From: Klebsiella pneumoniae
Lineage (GTDB): Bacteria > Myxococcota_A > UBA796 > SXON01
Direction: 5' to 3'
Length of the DNA stretch: 64,000 bases
NCBI GenBank assembly: GCA_945862325.1
Contig: CAMAXZ010000011.1
Coordinates: 1 to 64,000, forward strand
Part shown: positions 34,276 to 46,600 of the stretch, in pieces
Layout of the letters: the number at the start of each line of letters is the position of its first letter
Position numbering within the stretch: position 1 is the stretch's first letter
The notes under the pieces: model-generated
Told to the model about the DNA's origin: nothing
Database searches by the model: none
What the model saw: only the letters and a program-made list of their open reading frames with translations
Program-made: the position numbers and the translations under genes

Positions 34276-37200
34276 ATGACCGACCCGCGCCCGTCGAATC
34301 GCCTCGCTCGGGAGACGAGCCCGTACCTGTTGCAACACGCGCACAACCCCGTGGATTGGTATCCGTGGGGCGACGAGGCGTTCGCTGCGGCGCGCGCGCG
34401 TGGCGTCCCGGTGCTGCTGAGCGTCGGCTACGCGGCCTGCCACTGGTGCCACGTCATGGAGCGCGAGAGCTTCGAGGACACGGGAATCGCCGGGCAGATG
34501 AACGCCGAGTTCGTGAACGTGAAGGTCGATCGCGAGGAACGGCCGGACGTCGACGAGCTCTACATGCGCGCGGTGCAGGCCTTCACGGGCGGCCGCGGTG
34601 GCTGGCCGATGACGGTGTTCCTGACCCCGGACGGTCTGCCCTTCTTCGGTGGAACCTACTTTCCACCGGAGCGGCGCCACGGGATGCCCGGCTTCGGCGA
34701 CGTGCTCGCGCACGTGTCCCGGCTCTGGCGCGAGCGTGGGGACGACGTGGCGGAGACCACGGCCGAGCTGCGTCGCCTGCTCGAGGAAGGGGGGCGCCTC
34801 CCGGCGCCCGTGCCCGAGGACGACGACTGGCTGGCCCGGGTCGTGGACGCCTGCGAGCGCGAATTCGACGGCGAACACGGCGGGTTCGGCGGCGCACCGA
34901 AGTTCCCGCCGCACGGCGCTCTCGCGGCGCTCCTCGCCGCGTGGTCGCGGAGCGGCGACCCGTACACCCTCGACATGGCGATGCGCACCCTCGACGGCAT
35001 GGCGCTCGGCGGCATGTACGACGTCGTGGGCGGCGGCTTCGCGCGGTACTCCGTCGACGCGGAGTGGCGCGTGCCGCACTTCGAGAAGATGCTCTACGAC
35101 AACGCGCAGCTCGTCCCGTTGTACGTCGACGCGTGGCGGGCCGCCCGGCAACCGCGGCACCGGGAGGTCGTCGAGGAGACCCTCGGCTGGATGCTGCGCG
35201 AGCTCCAGGACGGCCACGGCGGGTTCGTGTCGTCCTTCGACGCCGACAGTGGCGGGGAGGAAGGCACCTACTACACGTGGACCCCGTCGGAGCTGCGCGA
35301 GGCGGTCGGCGACGCCGACGCGCGGCGCGTCGCGCGCCTGCTGGAGGTCACGGAGGAGGGCACGTTCGAGCACGGGCGGAGCGTGATCCGGCTCCGTGGC
35401 GCCGTGTCCGGTCACCCCGACGAGGCGCTCCTTCGTCGCGCGCTGGCGGCCCTGCGCGCTCACCGCGAGCGGCGCGTCGCGCCGGTGCGGGACACCAAGG
35501 TGGTGGCGTCGTGGAACGCCCTCGCCATCCGCGCGTTCGCCCGGGCGGCGTCCGCGTTCGACGTCCCCGAGTGGCGGGGGGCGGCGGCGCGATGCGGCCG
35601 GTTCGTCCTCGATCGTCTCGTGGTCGACGGTCGCTTGCGGCGGAGCTGCAAGGACGGCCGCGCGACCGTGCTCGCCTTCGCCGACGATCACGCGCTCCTG
35701 GTGCAGGCGCTCGTCGATCTGTGGGAGTGCACCTTCGACCCCGCGTGGCTCACCGCCGCGAACGAGTGGGCGGACCGGACGACCGACCTGTTCTGGGACG
35801 AGGCCGGCGGGGCGCTCTGGTACACCGGGCGCGACGCCCCGCCGCTCGTCGCGCGCTCGCGCAACCTCCTCGGCGGCGCCGAGCCCTCCGCGAACGGCGT
35901 GGCGGCGATGGCCTTCGCGCGGCTCGCCGCGCTGTGCGGCCGGGAAGACCTGGGCGCCAAGGCGGACCGGATCCTCCTCGGCTTCGCGCCGTACCTCGCG
36001 CGCGCGCCGCGGGCGGTGGCCGCGGAGGCGGTGGCCCGCGCGTTCCGGGCGGGGCCGGTGGTCCAGGTGGGGGTCGTCGGCGGTCACGCCGAGGCGCTGC
36101 TGGACGAAGCCCGTGCCCGGAGCACGCCGTTCACCGTGCTCGCGTGGATCCCGGACGCGTCCGTTCAGGGCGAGGGACGCTCGCTCCTGCCGTGGATGTC
36201 GCACAAGCACGCCGACGGCGGCCTCGCGACCGCGTACGTCTGTGAGGGCGAGACCTGCCTGCTTCCGACGACCCAGCCGGCCATGCTCGGCGCGCTGCTC
36301 GACGACCGTCGGGCGCGGCCGATCCGCGTCGGCGGAAGCGAACCCCGCCCGCTCGCGCCGCCCCTCCCGAGCTCGCCCGAGTGCTGGCACAACGTCGTGG
36401 CTCCCGTGAGCATCGAGGATCTTCGTGGAGAGGTCACCGTCGTGGTCTTCTGGACCTACGGCTGCGTGCGGTGCCAGCACCTCGTCGCGGAGCTCGACGC
36501 GCTGACCGTGGCGACGGGGCACGAGCCCGTGCCGATCATCGGGGTCCACACTGGGCGCTTCCCCGCGGAGCGCGAGCGCGACAACGTGCGCTCGGCGTTG
36601 CGGCGCCTGCGCGTGCGATGGCCGTTGACGCAGGACCCCCACGGCGCCGCGCGGTCGGATTGGGGGGTCACGCAGGTCCCCGCCGTGGTGTTGCTCGATG
36701 CCGAGGGCCGAATCGCGTGGCGCGGCGTCGGCGAGCTGCGTCACGAGGAGCTCGCACGGGTGGTGGGCCGGCTCCGCGCCGAGCGGCCGAGCGAGGCCGA
36801 GCCACCGCCCGTCGTGCGCCCGGAGGGCGAGCGAGGTATGGACGTCGATCCTGGATTTTTCATGCCAGGCGCGCTCGCCGTGTCGGGCGACGCGAACGGC
36901 GCCGCGGCGCGCTTGTTCGTCGCGGACACCGGAAACCACCGCATCGTCGAGCTGGCGCTGAGCATCGGCGCGGATGGGTGGCCTTCGACCACGCGCCTGC
37001 GGGTGTTCGGCGGCGGTGAGGGCGGGCTCGCCGACGGCCCCGTCGCGTCCTTCCGCTCCCCTCAGGGGCTCGCGCCGGCCGGGCGCACCCTTTGGGTGTC
37101 GGACACCGGCAACCACGCGCTCCGGGCGATCGACCTCCACAGCGGGGAGACGCGCACCGTGGCCGGCACCGGGAAGCTCGGGCGCGGCCAGACCGTCGAT

Positions 37201-37818
37201 GGTTCGCGTCCCCTCGCGGTGCCGTTGCGGTCGCCGTGGGGCGTCGCGGTGGCCGCGTCGCAAGACGGCGAGGCGGAGGCCGTGTTCGTCGCGATGGCGG
37301 GCAGCAACCAGATCTGGGCGTACCTCGCCGATAGCGGCCGTGTCGGGCCCCTCGCCGGCTCCGGGCGGTCGGGGCATCGCGACGGCGCCCCGGCAGAGGC
37401 GCAGTTCGCGCAGCCGTGCGGGCTGTGGCGCATGGGGCGCCACTTGTTCGCGGTGGACGCGGAGTCGAGCAGCGTCCGGGCCTTCGACCTCACGGAGCGC
37501 CGGGTCGTCTCGGTGCTGGGCGCCGGCGTCGACGACTACGGAGATCACGACGGGCCAACCGACGAGGCCCGCCTGCAGCACCCGGTCGCCGTCACCGGCG
37601 CGCCGGGCTCACTGTGGATCGCCGACACCTACAACGGGAAGATCAAGCAGGTCGACCTGCGCACCAACGTGGTCTGGACGGTGGCCGACGGGCTGCACGA
37701 GCCGAGCGGGATCGCGCGATTCGGGCGCTTCGTGCTCGTCGCCGACACGAACGCCCACCGAGTCGTGGCGCTGGATCCGACCACGGGCACGCAGCGCGAG
37801 CTGCTCCTGACGACCTGA
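34276..37818 (+). CDS. DUF255/YyaL-type protein fused to thioredoxin and NHL propeller
   Basis: A 1180-aa three-part protein. Residues 1-165 are the DUF255 thioredoxin-like domain ([10 protein letters not shown], CxxC at Cys55/Cys58 in [13 protein letters not shown]). About 170-675 is the alpha/alpha-barrel typical of YyaL/SSP411. About 700-850 is a TlpA-like thioredoxin with CxxC Cys730/Cys733 (YGCVRCQH) and the cis-Pro region QVPAVVLL. About 860-1180 is an NHL-repeat propeller ([36 protein letters not shown]). The last two parts match the layout of NHLRC2-type proteins. No signal peptide, so it is probably cytoplasmic. The frame is continuous, so the fusion is real. Function unknown; a redox role is likely. 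Confidence 0.85.
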   Translation: MTDPRPSNRLARETSPYLLQHAHNPVDWYPWGDEAFAAARARGVPVLLSVGYAACHWCHVMERESFEDTGIAGQMNAEFVNVKVDREERPDVDELYMRAVQAFTGGRGGWPMTVFLTPDGLPFFGGTYFPPERRHGMPGFGDVLAHVSRLWRERGDDVAETTAELRRLLEEGGRLPAPVPEDDDWLARVVDACEREFDGEHGGFGGAPKFPPHGALAALLAAWSRSGDPYTLDMAMRTLDGMALGGMYDVVGGGFARYSVDAEWRVPHFEKMLYDNAQLVPLYVDAWRAARQPRHREVVEETLGWMLRELQDGHGGFVSSFDADSGGEEGTYYTWTPSELREAVGDADARRVARLLEVTEEGTFEHGRSVIRLRGAVSGHPDEALLRRALAALRAHRERRVAPVRDTKVVASWNALAIRAFARAASAFDVPEWRGAAARCGRFVLDRLVVDGRLRRSCKDGRATVLAFADDHALLVQALVDLWECTFDPAWLTAANEWADRTTDLFWDEAGGALWYTGRDAPPLVARSRNLLGGAEPSANGVAAMAFARLAALCGREDLGAKADRILLGFAPYLARAPRAVAAEAVARAFRAGPVVQVGVVGGHAEALLDEARARSTPFTVLAWIPDASVQGEGRSLLPWMSHKHADGGLATAYVCEGETCLLPTTQPAMLGALLDDRRARPIRVGGSEPRPLAPPLPSSPECWHNVVAPVSIEDLRGEVTVVVFWTYGCVRCQHLVAELDALTVATGHEPVPIIGVHTGRFPAERERDNVRSALRRLRVRWPLTQDPHGAARSDWGVTQVPAVVLLDAEGRIAWRGVGELRHEELARVVGRLRAERPSEAEPPPVVRPEGERGMDVDPGFFMPGALAVSGDANGAAARLFVADTGNHRIVELALSIGADGWPSTTRLRVFGGGEGGLADGPVASFRSPQGLAPAGRTLWVSDTGNHALRAIDLHSGETRTVAGTGKLGRGQTVDGSRPLAVPLRSPWGVAVAASQDGEAEAVFVAMAGSNQIWAYLADSGRVGPLAGSGRSGHRDGAPAEAQFAQPCGLWRMGRHLFAVDAESSSVRAFDLTERRVVSVLGAGVDDYGDHDGPTDEARLQHPVAVTGAPGSLWIADTYNGKIKQVDLRTNVVWTVADGLHEPSGIARFGRFVLVADTNAHRVVALDPTTGTQRELLLTT

Positions 37819-37825
37819 CGGGCGG

Positions 37826-38794
37826 TCAGCGCTGGCCGGGGTACCGCCCGCCGACCGCTGCTCCGTGCGGAAACGCGCGCTCGAGGGCGTCCAGCTCGTC
37901 GGTGGTGAGCACGAGCGCGGCCGCCGCGGCGTTCTCGTCGAGCCGGGTGAGGCTGCGCGTGCCCGGGATGGCGAACACCTGCGGCCCCCGCGACAAGACC
38001 CAGGCGAGCGCCACCTGCGCCGGCGTCACGCCGCGCGCGGCGGCGAGCGCCTCCACGTGGGCCACGAGCGCGAGGTTCTGGTCGATCGCGCCGGGCTGGA
38101 AACGAGGGGCGACGCGCCGGAAGTCGTTCGCGGCGAGCGTGTCGGTGGATCCCAGTTTGCCGGTCAGGAAGCCCCGGCCCAGCGGCGAGTAGGCCACGAG
38201 CGCGACGCCGAGCTCGGCGCACGCGTCGAGCACGCCGGCCTCCGGGTCGCGGCTCCACAGGGACAGCTCGTTCTGCACGGCGGTGATCGGGTGAACGGCG
38301 TGGGCCCGACGCAGCAGCTCGGGCGTCACCTCGGACACCCCGAGCCAACGCACCTTGCCGGCGTCGACCAGCTCCGCCATCGCGCCGACGGTGTCCTCGA
38401 TCGGCACCGACGGGTCCACCCGGTGCTGGTAGTAAAGGTCGATCCGGTCGATCCCGAGCCGCTGAAGGCTCGCGTCGCAGGCGGCGCGGACGTGGTCGGG
38501 CCTGCCCGAGAGCCCGTCGAACGAGCCGCCGGGACCTCGGAGCACGCCGAACTTGGTCGCCACCACCGCGGCGTCGCGGCGATCGCGGATCGCGCGCCCG
38601 ACGAGCGCCTCGTTGTGACCCGAGCCGTACATGTCGGCGGTGTCGAGCATCGTGACACCGATGTCCAAGGCGTGGTGGATGACGGCGATCGACGCCGCGT
38701 CGTCCGATGGGCCGTAGAACTCGCTCATGCCCATGCACCCGAGCCCGATCGCCCCTGCCGTGGGGCCGCCGGCCCCGAGCTGACGCTGTTGCAT
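37826..38794 (-). CDS. Aldo/keto reductase
   Basis: A 322-aa NADPH-dependent oxidoreductase of the AKR superfamily. The tetrad is visible: Asp and Tyr in [13 protein letters not shown], Lys in VVATKFG and His in YYQHRVD. The C-terminal cofactor segment ([16 protein letters not shown]) is standard. It resembles the YakC/AKR13 group of short aldo/keto reductases. ATG 38794 gives the family start. It diverges from an SDR gene across 108 bp. Substrate unknown. Confidence 0.92.
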   Translation of the reverse strand: MQQRQLGAGGPTAGAIGLGCMGMSEFYGPSDDAASIAVIHHALDIGVTMLDTADMYGSGHNEALVGRAIRDRRDAAVVATKFGVLRGPGGSFDGLSGRPDHVRAACDASLQRLGIDRIDLYYQHRVDPSVPIEDTVGAMAELVDAGKVRWLGVSEVTPELLRRAHAVHPITAVQNELSLWSRDPEAGVLDACAELGVALVAYSPLGRGFLTGKLGSTDTLAANDFRRVAPRFQPGAIDQNLALVAHVEALAAARGVTPAQVALAWVLSRGPQVFAIPGTRSLTRLDENAAAAALVLTTDELDALERAFPHGAAVGGRYPGQR

Positions 38795-38902
38795 CCTCGC
38801 CTCCCGCCGAACACCTATCCCCGCGAGGGCCCGCACGACCGACGCGCGAGCACGCTTCACACCGCCGTGGACCACGCTACGTGTGCCCGCGAAGGAGCCC
38901 CC

Positions 38903-39886
38903 ATGGAGCGCGTACTGGTCATCGGTGTGGGTCAGATCGGTTCGGAGCTGGGCCCGGCGCTCGTCGCGCGCGGCGACGACGTGCTCCTCGCGGACTACCG
39001 GCCGCCAGAGGAGACGGCCGGGTGGGAGTACCTGCGGGCGCACCTCGGAGAAGACGAGGTTCGTCGTCGGTGGCGCCTCATCGACGTCATGGACGTGCGC
39101 GCGCTCGTGGGCCTGCTCGACGAGGCGCGCCCGGACGTCACCTACCACATGGCCGCGCTGCTCAGCGCCCGCGGCGAGCGGGACCCCGACCTGTGCTGGC
39201 GCATGAACGTCGACAGCACGCGCACCGTCCTGTCCACGCTCTCGCGCCGGGGCGACGGCGCCCGCCTGATCGTCCCGTCGTCGATCGCCGCCTTCGGGCC
39301 CCTCCCGGGGGTCAGCGAGCCGCCGTCGGTCACCCCCGACGTGTACCCGATGCTCCCGACGTCGATGTACGGGATCACGAAGGTCGTCGGCGAGCTCCTC
39401 GGAAGCTACGCGGCCGCCCGCCAGGGCGTGGACTTCCGAGGGCTGCGGTTCCCGGGCCTGCTGAACACGACGCCGCCCGGGGGTGGTTCGTCCGACTTCG
39501 CCAACCTGATGTACTTCGCGGCCGCCGAAGGGCGTCGCGACGTCGAGGTGTTCTGTCGCGCGGACACCACGATTCCGTTCATGTACATGCCGGACGCGGT
39601 GCGCTCGCTCATCGAGCTCTCGGACGCCCCGGCGGCGCGCCTCACGCGCCGAACCTACAACGTGGCGGCGATGTCGCCGTCGGCCGGCGACATCGCCGAC
39701 GCGCTCCGCCGCCGCGTGGGGGCCTTCGATGTGCGCTACGTGCCCGACTTCCGCCAGGCCATCCTCGATTCCTGGCCGCGTGCGCTCGATGACGCGCCGG
39801 CTCGGGCGGATTGGGGTTGGGCCCCCCGCTGGGACCTCGACGCCATGACCGACGACCTCCTCGGCCAGCTCGGCTGGGCGGGCTGA
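38903..39886 (+). CDS. Extended SDR, NAD-dependent epimerase/threonine dehydrogenase-like
   Basis: A 327-aa cytosolic enzyme. The NAD-binding GxGxxG is [11 protein letters not shown] at residues 5-15, with an acidic residue (LADYR) after strand 2 favouring NAD. The catalytic Ser lies in [11 protein letters not shown] and the YxxxK in [18 protein letters not shown] and [11 protein letters not shown] are close to the L-threonine 3-dehydrogenase branch of UDP-galactose-epimerase-like SDRs. GAAGGAG precedes the ATG. Without a kbl partner next to it the threonine role is only probable. Confidence 0.8.
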   Translation: MERVLVIGVGQIGSELGPALVARGDDVLLADYRPPEETAGWEYLRAHLGEDEVRRRWRLIDVMDVRALVGLLDEARPDVTYHMAALLSARGERDPDLCWRMNVDSTRTVLSTLSRRGDGARLIVPSSIAAFGPLPGVSEPPSVTPDVYPMLPTSMYGITKVVGELLGSYAAARQGVDFRGLRFPGLLNTTPPGGGSSDFANLMYFAAAEGRRDVEVFCRADTTIPFMYMPDAVRSLIELSDAPAARLTRRTYNVAAMSPSAGDIADALRRRVGAFDVRYVPDFRQAILDSWPRALDDAPARADWGWAPRWDLDAMTDDLLGQLGWAG

Positions 39887-39901
39887 GCGCGGCGCGCGCG
39901 G

Positions 39902-40438
39902 CTACTCGCGCGCCTCCGCGCTCGGGTCGCGGCGCGCCGCCGCGCCCGCGGACACGACCACCTGCGCGGGACGCAGGAGGCGGCCGTGCAGCCGGTACCC
40001 TGCGGCCAGCTCTTCGATCACCCGGCCGGCCGGCGCGTCGCTGTGTCGGGTCGCGACCGCCTCGTGGGCCGTCGGGTCGAGATCGACGTCGATCGCGGTG
40101 AACCGCTCCGCGCCGTGACGGCGCAACATGGACACCGCGCGCCGTTGGATGATCGCGACGCCGTCGCCGCCGTGGCCCGACGCCACCGCCCGGTCGAGAT
40201 CGTCGACGAGCGTGACGAGGTCGCGCAGGGCGGACTCCGCCGCGAACGGGCGGGCGCGCTCGGCCTCCTCGCGCACCCGGCGCACCGAAGCGTCGGCTTC
40301 CGCGAGCGCGAGCCGTGCCCTTTCGGAGAGCGTCGCGCGCTCCGCCTCGGCCCGGCCGAGGCGGAGCTGCGCGCGAAGCACCGCGATGAACGCCGCGACC
40401 GCCGCGAGCCAGCCGGCGAGCGCGAGGAGCTCGATCAT
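39902..40438 (-). CDS. Membrane-anchored GrpE-like nucleotide exchange factor
   Basis: A 178-aa protein. Residues 1-22 form a membrane helix (ELLALAGWLAAVAAFIAVL), followed by a coiled coil (about 25-65) and the GrpE head (LRDLVTLVDDLDRAVASG, FTAIDVDLDPTAHEAVATRHSD, GYRLHGRLLRPAQVVVS). GrpE normally drives ADP release from DnaK in the cytoplasm; a membrane anchor is uncommon. No dnaK or dnaJ is nearby. It is the last gene of the kinase operon, its start overlapping the kinase stop (ATGA), so it is presumably a specialised copy serving a membrane-linked process. Confidence 0.75.
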   Translation of the reverse strand: MIELLALAGWLAAVAAFIAVLRAQLRLGRAEAERATLSERARLALAEADASVRRVREEAERARPFAAESALRDLVTLVDDLDRAVASGHGGDGVAIIQRRAVSMLRRHGAERFTAIDVDLDPTAHEAVATRHSDAPAGRVIEELAAGYRLHGRLLRPAQVVVSAGAAARRDPSAEARE

Positions 40439-43400
40439 GCGTCGCCGCCGACGCGACGGAGGCGCGCCTCCACCTCCGGCGCGGGGCCCGCCGCCAGCGC
40501 CAGCGAACAGGCGGCGCGCACGAGCCCGCGGTGGGGTCGGTCGTCCAGACGGAGCAGCGCGCGGCCCGCCGCTCGCGCCGCACCGGCCAGATCCCCGCCA
40601 CGAAGCAGGGCGGTGCCCGCGTCGATCTCGACGCGCGCGGCGGCCCCTGGGATCGGCGAGGGAGGGCGCGCGAGCGCGGCGCGGGCGCACTCGAGCGCGC
40701 GGGCGGGGCGCGTCGGTTGCGCGAGCGCGAGCGCCGAGAGGCGCATCGCCTCGAGGTCCACGGGAGGCTCGGGTGTCCAGCCACCTTCGGCGAGGCGCGT
40801 GACGGCGTCCTCCGCCCCTTCGCTGTCGGCGAGGGCGCGGATCGCGGCGAGCCAGACGCTGAGCCGTCGGAGATCGTGGAGGCGGCAGAACGTCAGCAGC
40901 TCGCGGGCGAGGCGCCGGGCGGCGGGGGCGTCGCCGATGCCGAGCGTCGTCGTGACCCGCAGGGCCATCGCGGGGGCCGTGAGCGCGTCGATCCGGGCGG
41001 CCGTCGCGGTGGCCTCGATCGCCTCGGCGTCGCGCAGGGCGCGCGGCCAGTCGGCGGCCTCCGCCGCCAGGTCCCCCCGGAGCGTCAGCGCGCGGACCAG
41101 GGGCTCGTGGGTGTTGGACTCCAGGCCACGCTCCACCGCACGATCGAGGTGGGACGCCGCGATGTCGTTGCTCGCCCGGGCCCGCGCGAGCAGCGCGAGC
41201 CCGATCCGCCCGTCCATCTCGGCGTGCACCCCGCGCGTGGCCTCGCCGAGCGACACACACGCGCTCCAGCGGGCCTCCGCCCCCGCGAAGTCGCCGGACT
41301 CCAGCAGGACGAGCGCCTGCCCGTTGGCCGCCTCCGGCCAGGTCGCCTCTCCGGGCTCGAGCAACGGCATGCCCTCGTCGAAGAACGCGTGGGCGTCTGC
41401 GACGCGGCCACGCGCGAGCGCGACGAGGCCTGCGTGCGCGAGGGCGCGCCCGAGCGGCGGCCGATCGCCGTCGGCGCGGGCGGCGGCCACGGCCTGGCGG
41501 TGCGCCTCGGCGGCGGCTTCGAGCTGACCGACGGCCCTCAGCACCTCCCCGCTCACTCCGAAGAACGTGCGGCGGAGCCGGGTCGCCTCCGGCGCCCGGA
41601 GCCCGGCTTCCGCCGCGGCCCGCGCGGACTCCGCCTTCGTCATCAGCGCGCGCGCGGCGCCCCACTCCGCGCGCCTCGCCGCCCGCACCGTCGCCTGCAC
41701 GAGCAGGGGGTAGGCGCCGGCCGGGTCCCCGCCGTGGATCAGGTGATGCGCCGCCGCCTCTGCGATGGTCGACACCCGGCGACGGTACACCTGGAGGAGC
41801 GCGTTGCCCGCCGCGCGATGCAAGGCGGCCCGGGCGTCGGGTTCGAGCTGGGCGAGCACGGCCTGGCGGCGCTGTCCCGGCGGAAGCTCCCATTGTTCAT
41901 CGATCCCGGCGGACTCGGCGCGCACCGAGCCTTCGCGCGCGAGCGCGCGGAGCGCGTCCGCGACGTCGTCCTGCGGGCGCGCGCACACCGCCGCCAGCGC
42001 CTCGACCGTGATCGGCGCGCCGAACACCGCGAGGGCCTCCAGCACCGCCAGCGACGACGGCGGCACGCGGCGGAGCAGCTCCGCCTCCGCTTCGAGGACC
42101 CGCGCGGGCAAGGGGAGGGGGTCGTTGCGCAGCGCCTCGACCGACACCGTCGCGCGCAGCGAGCCGTCGGTGCCGCGCGCGAGCCAGCCCGCCCGGGCGA
42201 GCGCGTCGACCTGCTCGAGCACCGCGCCGGGCACGCCGTCGTGCTCGAGGTGGAGGCGCCGCGCGAGGGTGGCCCCGATGGCGCCGTGGAGCCCGTGGTC
42301 GCGGAGCATCGCGCGGACCGCGTCGCGATCGAGGCCGTCGAGCCGCACCTCTTCGCCGTCGAGCCCGGTGGCGCTCCCCGTGACGATCGGGTTGTCGGAC
42401 CCCGGCCGGCACGAGACCACGAGCAGCAGCGGGCCGCCCTCGATCGCCGTGACCTCGCGGAAGAGCTCGCCGACCTCGGCCACGGCGCTCGCGGGCGCGC
42501 GGTCGACGTCGTCGACGATGAACAGCCACGGGCGATCGCCCATGCGGGCGCGCCAGCCCCCCACGCCGGGCTCGGCGCCGTGTACGGCCGGAAGGGCCGC
42601 GCGCAGGGCTCCGGTGGGGTCGTTCGCGTCGCTCGCCGCGGTGTCGACGCCGAGCGCGCGCGCACGATCCGCCAGCTCGGCGAGCAGGCGGGTGCGGCCG
42701 CTGCCTTCGGCGCCGGACACGACCACCAACCCGCCGATGCCGCGGCGCTGAAGCACGGTCACGCGCGAGAGGAGGGTGTCGAGCACCCCCTCGCGCCCGT
42801 GGACCGGCAGCGACGTCGGAGCGGTGTCCTCCGCGAGGGCGGCGAGCACCTGGCGCGCCGTCGCGTAGCGTCGAGCCGGGTCCTTCTGCAGGAGCCGCAC
42901 GCAGATGCGCTCGAGGCGAGCGGGCACGCGCGCGTCGATGTCCGACGGCGCACGCGGCGTGTCGGTGAGGTGGCGGGCCAGGTACCCCGCGATGCTGTCC
43001 GCCATGATCGGACGTTTGAACGTCAACATCACGTACAGCAGCGCGCCGAGCGCGTAGAGGTCCGCGCGCGCGTCGGGCGACTCTCCGGTGATCTGCTCCG
43101 GCGCCATGAACGCGACCGTCCCCACGAGCCGGCCCGCGAGCGTGAGGCTCGTGGGGAAGGCGTCGGGGTCCTTCACGACGCCGAAGTCGGTGAGGCGCGC
43201 GCGCCCGTCGTCGCCGACGAGGACGTTGCTCGGCTTGAGATCCCGGTGGATGACGCCCTGCTCGTGCACGTAGGCGAGCGCGTCGCAGAGCTGAGTGAAC
43301 ATCGCCTCGACCCGCTCGAAGCGGTCCGGCGGCGGGTCGGCCTCCCACCGATCGAGCAGCGTGCCGAGGTCGGTGCCTTCCACCAGCTCCATCGCGATCC

Positions 43401-43659
43401 ACGGGTAGCCGTTGTGGCTTCCGGTCTCGTACACGCGCACCACGTTCGGGTGGTCCAGGCGGTCGAGCGTGAGGAACTCCCGACGGAAGCGCTTCACCTC
43501 CTCGGTGGTGATGCGGCTTTGGTGGAGGATCTTCATCGCCGCCGGGCCGCGCGGACCGGTGCCCCGGTACACCGTGGCCATGCCGCCGACCCCGAGCGTC
43601 GCGCCGAGGGTCCAATCGCCGAGCCGATCGCCGGGGAGAGGTGGCGCGCGGTCGCTCAT
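40435..43659 (-). CDS. Ser/Thr kinase fused to AAA ATPase and TPR regions (kinase 1)
   Basis: A 1074-aa protein. The Pkn2-type kinase domain (about 14-275) has the glycine loop GVGGMATVY, Lys in AMKILH, catalytic HRDLKPSN (Asp near 139) and DFG (TDFGVVKD), so it should be active. From about 300 comes an AAA/STAND-like ATPase; its P-loop reads SGAEGSGRTRLL, with Arg where Lys is usual, and Walker B is PWLFIVDDVDR. About 620-1074 is helical, TPR-like repeats. There is no membrane helix. It is coupled to the upstream kinase and the downstream grpE by 4-bp overlaps. Probably a large stress or developmental signalling hub. Confidence 0.88.
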   Translation of the reverse strand: MSDRAPPLPGDRLGDWTLGATLGVGGMATVYRGTGPRGPAAMKILHQSRITTEEVKRFRREFLTLDRLDHPNVVRVYETGSHNGYPWIAMELVEGTDLGTLLDRWEADPPPDRFERVEAMFTQLCDALAYVHEQGVIHRDLKPSNVLVGDDGRARLTDFGVVKDPDAFPTSLTLAGRLVGTVAFMAPEQITGESPDARADLYALGALLYVMLTFKRPIMADSIAGYLARHLTDTPRAPSDIDARVPARLERICVRLLQKDPARRYATARQVLAALAEDTAPTSLPVHGREGVLDTLLSRVTVLQRRGIGGLVVVSGAEGSGRTRLLAELADRARALGVDTAASDANDPTGALRAALPAVHGAEPGVGGWRARMGDRPWLFIVDDVDRAPASAVAEVGELFREVTAIEGGPLLLVVSCRPGSDNPIVTGSATGLDGEEVRLDGLDRDAVRAMLRDHGLHGAIGATLARRLHLEHDGVPGAVLEQVDALARAGWLARGTDGSLRATVSVEALRNDPLPLPARVLEAEAELLRRVPPSSLAVLEALAVFGAPITVEALAAVCARPQDDVADALRALAREGSVRAESAGIDEQWELPPGQRRQAVLAQLEPDARAALHRAAGNALLQVYRRRVSTIAEAAAHHLIHGGDPAGAYPLLVQATVRAARRAEWGAARALMTKAESARAAAEAGLRAPEATRLRRTFFGVSGEVLRAVGQLEAAAEAHRQAVAAARADGDRPPLGRALAHAGLVALARGRVADAHAFFDEGMPLLEPGEATWPEAANGQALVLLESGDFAGAEARWSACVSLGEATRGVHAEMDGRIGLALLARARASNDIAASHLDRAVERGLESNTHEPLVRALTLRGDLAAEAADWPRALRDAEAIEATATAARIDALTAPAMALRVTTTLGIGDAPAARRLARELLTFCRLHDLRRLSVWLAAIRALADSEGAEDAVTRLAEGGWTPEPPVDLEAMRLSALALAQPTRPARALECARAALARPPSPIPGAAARVEIDAGTALLRGGDLAGAARAAGRALLRLDDRPHRGLVRAACSLALAAGPAPEVEARLRRVGGDA

Positions 43660-46600
43660 CCGGCGCCTTCCGCGTCGCGTTCGAGGAAGCGCTCGGCGTC
43701 CTCTCGGGCGAGGTTCGCGGCGAGGGAGCGCGCGAGCGCGTCGGCCACCCGGCGATGACGGGCGATCGTCGCGTCGTCGTCGGAGGTCGCCGCGGCGATG
43801 CGGTGGCCCTTGAGCGCGTACAGCCGGAACCCGCACGCGTTCGCCTTGCGGACGGCCGCTTCGGCGTGACGCGTCGCCTCGGCGCGGTCGCCCATGGCCG
43901 CGGTCGCGCGTGCCAGGGCGAGGTCGAGGCGCGCCTCCTGGTACGGCCAGCACCGCCCCGCCCAGCTGGTCGCCCGCCCAAGCGCCGCTTCCGCCGCCGA
44001 TGTGTCGCCATCGACCGTCGCGAGCCGTGCCCGCCAGGCGTGCACGAGCGGCGTGAAGCCCTCGGTGTCGTACCGGTCCAGCAGCCCCTCCGCCTGATCC
44101 AGATCGTCGCGCAGCGCGGCGCGCTCGCCGAGCGCCCAGCGGGCGCGCGCCAGGTAGATCAAGGTGGAAAGCTCGTCCTCGTGATGTCCGAGGGCGCGTA
44201 CCGTCGTGAGCGCCTCGAGCGCGTCGTCGCGCGCGGCGGCGGCCCTTCCGATGTCGACCAACACCATCGCCCGGTAGGCCCGCCCGCGGGCCATCCCGAG
44301 CAGGTGATGCATCTCGCGCGCGGCCGCGACCGTACGATCGGACAGCTCCAACCCACGTTTCAGGTTGCCGGTGACGTGGTGGATCTCGACGAGGTTGACG
44401 CGCGCCGTGGCGAGCGGGCCGAGCAGCCCGATGCGCTCGAACACCTCGGCGCTCTGCTCGAAATAGCGCCGCGCCTCGGCCGATTGCCCCCGACAGAGCG
44501 CGACGAGCCCCAGGCCGTTCCAGCCGTGACCGAGGCCACGCTCGTTCTGGGTCGACTCGCCGACGGCGAGGGACTCGACCCACCAGCGTCGGGCGTTGTC
44601 GAGGTCGCCGCGCGCCCAGTGGATGCCGCCGAGGCCGTTGAGCGGGATGACGCGCAGGGAGGGGTCGGCGACGCGGTCGGCGAGGCGCAGCGCCTCGACG
44701 AACCGCGCCTCCGCGTCGGCGGCGTCGCCGTTCTCGCGGGCGAGCACCCCGAGGGCGGCGGCGGCGCGCGACGCGAGCGCCTCGTTGCCGAGGTCTTCCG
44801 CGAGCGTCCGCGCGCGATCGAGGTCGGTGCGGGTCTCTTGCCAACGGCCGAGGTGGTCGAGCGCCTCGGCGCGCCGGAGCAGCGCCTCGCACACCACCCG
44901 CTCGGCTTCGCCGAGCGGGATGACCCCGCGCACCTCGTGCTCGAGCGCGATCGCGCGATCGAGCGTGCGGGACGCCTCCGCCGCAAAGCCTCGTTCGAGC
45001 AGGCGTGTCGCGGCTTGGAGGAGGTACGGCAGGGCCTTGGCGACGAGGCCCGCGGCCTGGAAGTGCGACGCGAGGGTGTCCGCGTACGCGTGCACGCGAC
45101 GCCGATGGTGCCGTTCGAGCGCGATCCCGACGCGGCGGTGCAGCTCCGCGCGCGTGGTGGGCGGCACCTCGTCGTAGAGGAGGTCGCGGGCCCGGCCGGA
45201 GCAGAGCTCCAACGCCCCTGCGCGCGAATCCTCGACCGCGAGCCCGGACGCGACGAGGGGCGCCGCGGCCGCGTGAACCGCGCCCACATCGACGCCGAGC
45301 ACCTCGGCGGCGACCGCGACCAGCAGCTCTCTCTCCGCGACGGCGAGGCAGGCCGCGAGGGACCGCGTCTCGTCCGGCAAGGCGCGGATCCGCGCGAGCA
45401 TGCGGTCTCGGACCGAGCGGGGCAGCGGCATCGGTGTGGTGGCGGCCTCGTCCGGGGTCCACGCGGTGCGCCGTCCCGCGTCGTCCTCGAAGATGGCGGA
45501 GTCCGCCAGCAGCGTGCGGAGGACGTCCACGACGAACGAGGGGTTTCCGTCGGTCTCGGCGTGGAGGCGGCGCGCGAGCGCGGTGACGATTGGGCCGTCG
45601 GGCAGCAGCTCCGCGACCACCTGCTCCACTTCCACCGGGGCCAACGCGCCGAGCGTGATTCGCGTGGGCGTGACGCCGGTGCGCGCCCCGCTCGCGATGC
45701 CGTCGGTGTCGGCGCCCGCGCGCTCCGCCCCGGTCGTCCGAGTGAACACCCACAACACCGGCGCGCCCGCGATGCCGACCGTGTTTCGCACGAGGTACTC
45801 GAGGACCTCGATGTCCTCGAGGGCGTGCAGGTCGTCGAGCGCCACGACGCGAGGCGCGGCCCCGACGAACATCTCTCGGAACGCCGCGAAGATCGACCAC
45901 CGCTCCGGCGGCACGCCCACCTTCCCGGGCGAATCCGACTCGCCGAACAGCCGCTCGAGCAGCGGGGACGCGGGGAGACCGGTCGAACGAAGCGCCGCAT
46001 AGCCGCGCGCGTAGGCCTCCAGCGGGTCGCGCCCCGTCCGCGCGCGCGCCACGAGGCACGGGATGGCGAGCTCCTGGGCGCGTGCGCGGATCAACCCCAG
46101 CAGCCGCGTGCGGCCGTGGCCCGGCGCCGCGTCTACGAGGAGCACCCCGCCGCGCCCCTGCGTCAGGCCTTCGAGGGCCGCCTCGATCGCGGCGGTGGCG
46201 TGGTCGCGCCCGGCGAGCGCGGGCGGCCAGACCTCGTCGGGGAGCGGCCCGGGGCCGCGCAACGCGAGTGCGAGGTGACGCGCGGACGCGTAGCGATCTC
46301 CGGGCTCCTTCTCGAGGCACCGCAGGCACACCCGATCCAGGTCGGCCGGGATCTCGGCGGCGAGCTCCGACGGTGGCCGCGCGGCGCGGTGCAGGTGCTT
46401 CTCGAGGTACCCGGCGAGGGTGCGCGCGTTGAACGGGCGGCGCCCGGTGAGCGCGTAGTACAGCACCGCCCCGAGCGCGTACAGGTCGGCGCGCGCGTCC
46501 ACTTGACCACCGTGGATCTGCTCCGGCGCGATGTAGGCCACGGTACCGAGCAGCTCGCCGTGCGCGGTGAGGTCCGCCGCGTCCCCGTCCTTCACGACCC

